Below, in pieces: positions 62,296 through 64,000 of a stretch of 64,000 nt of DNA; positions within the stretch are counted from its first letter, which is position 1, and each line of letters opens with the position of its first letter. A program made the translations under genes and the position numbers. Source of the stretch: an uncultured Prevotellaceae bacterium. GTDB lineage: Bacteria; Bacteroidota; Bacteroidia; Bacteroidales; Bacteroidaceae. The notes under the pieces are model-generated. The model was not told where the DNA came from. It was given only the letters and a program-made list of their open reading frames with translations, and searched no databases. The stretch lies in assembly GCA_902785695.1 (NCBI GenBank), contig CACZZQ010000012.1:1-64000 (forward strand), written 5' to 3'.

Positions 62296-63789
62296 TTACA
62301 TTATTTCATTTTTTAATTGACGGTACGTCACCACCGGATGCTTCGCAGCCAATACGTCATCTACACGTCCGATAGGTGTATTGTGAGGAGCCGACTTCAC
62401 CATCTCAGGATCGGTCTTGGCCTCCTCAGCAATCTTTCGCATCACATCAATAAAACCATCGAGCGTCTCTTTGCTCTCGTTTTCCGTAGGCTCAATCATC
62501 AAACTCTCGTGGAAGAGCAATGGGAAGTAGATGGTAGGTGCGTGATAGCCATAGTCAAGCAGTCGTTTGGCCACATCCATCGTGGTAACGCCAGTAGGAC
62601 AATCCGTGCTCACGGTTGGACAATCCGTACTCACGGTTGGACAATCCGTGCTCACGGTTGGACAATCCGTACTCACGGTTGTCTTATCCTTCAAGCCATC
62701 AAACACAAACTCGTGACAGCAGATAGTGTCGATAGGCAGTTCATAGACATCCTTCAGACACTCCTTGATGTAATTGGCGTTAAGCACAGCCAGAGGTCCG
62801 ACCTCCTTTATATGCTCACGTCCTAATGAGAGGATATAGGCATAAGCACGCATCATCACACCGAAATTACCATGATAAGGCGAGACGAATGGGAAGTAAT
62901 CCTGCAAACCTTCGCGAACACCCACAGGACCGGCACCAGGACCTCCACCACCATGAGGCGTAGAGAAGGTCTTATGCAGATTGATGTGCATCACATCGAA
63001 ACCCATATCACCAGGACGAGAAGCCCCCAACATGGGGTTCAAATTTGCACCGTCATAATACATCAAACCACCACAATTATGAATCAGCTTCGCAATCTCA
63101 GGAATGCTGGTTTCGAAGAGGCCCAGGGTATTGGGATTGGTCATCATCATGGCAGCGATGTTTGGACCTTCCTGTTCTACTATTCGCTCCAGGTCGACGA
63201 GGTCTACTATTCCTTGCGAAGTTGATTTTACCTCAATGATTTCTAAACCACAGACAGCTGCTGAGGCTGGGTTAGTACCATGAGCACTATCAGGAACTAT
63301 CACCTTTTTGCGCTGGATATCTCCACGCTGGCGATGATAATTATCTATTGTCATCAAACCTGTCAGTTCGCCATGAGCACCAGCGTAGGGTTTAAAGGTA
63401 AAATGAGCTAAACCAGTCAATTCACAGAGGGATTTCTCCAACAGCGATACCAAGGCTAAAGCCCCCTTTACAGTATCCATAGGCTGTTCGGGATGTAGGT
63501 TCTGGAACTGAGGCAAAGCAGCCATTTCCTCATTGATCTTTGGGTTGTACTTCATCGTACAAGAACCAAGAGGATAGAAACCTGTATCAACACCGAAGTT
63601 ATTATTTGAGAGATTCGTATAATGGCGTACCACCGTCAGTTCGTCACACTCAGGCAATTGTGCCTCCTCAGCACGCTGCATAGAAGCAGGAATCTCGTAA
63701 CTGCCATAATTATTCTTTGGCAGGCTATAGCCTTTGCGACCCTCCTTTGAGAGTTCGAAAATCAAATTTCCATAGAGTCGATTGTTCAT
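62296..63789 (-). CDS. gcvPB: Glycine dehydrogenase (decarboxylating) subunit 2
   Basis: 497 residues. The catalytic subunit of the two-part P protein: it decarboxylates glycine with pyridoxal phosphate. The PLP Lys is at 273 in [33 protein letters not shown] and [13 protein letters not shown] are also typical. The fold is complete, but a 28-residue insert of four TVSTDCP repeats (encoded at 62597-62680) sits before [13 protein letters not shown]. It follows gcvPA by 18 bases and precedes lpdA by 10: an operon for glycine catabolism and one-carbon supply. Confidence 0.95.
   Translation of the reverse strand: MNNRLYGNLIFELSKEGRKGYSLPKNNYGSYEIPASMQRAEEAQLPECDELTVVRHYTNLSNNNFGVDTGFYPLGSCTMKYNPKINEEMAALPQFQNLHPEQPMDTVKGALALVSLLEKSLCELTGLAHFTFKPYAGAHGELTGLMTIDNYHRQRGDIQRKKVIVPDSAHGTNPASAAVCGLEIIEVKSTSQGIVDLVDLERIVEQEGPNIAAMMMTNPNTLGLFETSIPEIAKLIHNCGGLMYYDGANLNPMLGASRPGDMGFDVMHINLHKTFSTPHGGGGPGAGPVGVREGLQDYFPFVSPYHGNFGVMMRAYAYILSLGREHIKEVGPLAVLNANYIKECLKDVYELPIDTICCHEFVFDGLKDKTTVSTDCPTVSTDCPTVSTDCPTVSTDCPTGVTTMDVAKRLLDYGYHAPTIYFPLLFHESLMIEPTENESKETLDGFIDVMRKIAEEAKTDPEMVKSAPHNTPIGRVDDVLAAKHPVVTYRQLKNEIM
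62597..62680 (-). repeat. 21-bp x4 in-frame tandem repeat in gcvPB
   Basis: Four units of 21 bp reading TVSTDCP; each holds the small palindrome CCGTG-CT-CACGG (or CCGTA-CT-CACGG). Units 1 and 3, and 2 and 4, agree at the variable base. Confidence 0.9.
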
Positions 63790-63807
63790 AATCTCACGTT
63801 TTGATAA

Positions 63808-64000
63808 TTAACTAACGCCATGTGCCATTGGAAGAATACTGAGGAAAAAGTCAATTTCTTCCTTTGTACGTTTCTCTGTAACAGCAATGAGTAAACTGCC
63901 ATCACTCATCTTAATGCCAGGAAGGATGCCATTCATCATATAGAACGAGAGCAGTTCATCAAGATCCCCATCATAGCGAACAAGGAATTCATTGAAGAAA
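63808..64000 (-). CDS. gcvPA: Glycine dehydrogenase (decarboxylating) subunit 1, 3' end
   Basis: Partial: the last 63 codons. The frame runs in from the right edge with NEFLVRYDGDLDELLSFY, NGILPGIKM and ends LPMAHGVS. The position, 18 bases upstream of gcvPB, and the pattern of a C-terminal GcvP N-domain (ILPG region) support the call. The start lies beyond the window. Confidence 0.8.
   Translation of the reverse strand, partial: FFNEFLVRYDGDLDELLSFYMMNGILPGIKMSDGSLLIAVTEKRTKEEIDFFLSILPMAHGVS

Noticed and set aside
62597..62680. Possible CRISPR-like array
   Set aside because: Direct 21-bp units without spacers and fully in frame inside gcvPB.

Overview
The window looks like chromosomal DNA of a Bacteroidales bacterium, most likely a Prevotella-type gut or rumen organism (Prevotella, Segatella, Xylanibacter group). 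The evidence is the Bacteroidota promoter signature TTTG-N19-22-TAnnTTTG in front of most transcription units, a type IX secretion translocon protein (SprA) with several proteins carrying type IX-like C-terminal tails, a TamL lipoprotein paired with TamB, diaminopimelate dehydrogenase, C10 and C25 cysteine peptidases with leucine-rich repeats, and pectin-degrading enzymes. The genus is an inference; no rRNA gene is present.

Layout. 1-5.9 kb: a repeat-rich gap, a beta-barrel protein, a secreted pectate lyase, an initiator tRNA, a TetR regulator and fabG joined by a strongly structured leader. 6-15 kb: gmd, an RluA-type pseudouridine synthase, then tamB-tamL for outer-membrane protein or envelope assembly. 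15-24.8 kb: a housekeeping run (nucleotidyltransferase, NrnA-like DHH phosphoesterase, DUF4827-type lipoprotein, GlmM, TadA, coiled-coil lipoprotein, RsmI, Tdk, AI-2E-family permease, tRNA-Lys, MATE pump). 25-30.3 kb (minus strand): TonB receptor with a His/Cys-rich membrane protein, a type-B carboxylesterase and a sugar-isomerase-like protein. 30.7-50.4 kb: a type IX region with a giant C10 peptidase, mutY, sprA, rmuC, and three exported proteins (LRR, C25 peptidase, S74-type).

50.5-58.4 kb is the accessory part. A chimeric relic joins the C-terminal half of ruvA to the N-terminal half of rmuC, while intact ruvA and rmuC flank the region. It is followed by a HicBA module with a palindromic operator, an unidentified structured RNA of about 335 nt with its own promoter and terminator, a small acidic protein with a strong Shine-Dalgarno sequence, a PemK/MazF-like toxin pair bracketed by two copies of a 171-bp terminator-promoter-leader cassette, and a run of small envelope proteins and a TlpA-like thioredoxin. 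58.5-64 kb: ddh, a GH28 polygalacturonase, and the glycine-cleavage operon gcvPA-gcvPB-lpdA running off the right edge.

A theme runs through the window. Short repeats and GC-rich palindromes sit in frame inside conserved enzymes: three in lpdA, one in mutY with the same peptide reading, and 21- to 24-bp tandem repeats in gcvPB, tamB and tamL. This genome seems to tolerate or use small mobile palindromes as protein-coding inserts. Together with the unidentified RNA and the ruvA/rmuC mosaic, these are the most promising leads.
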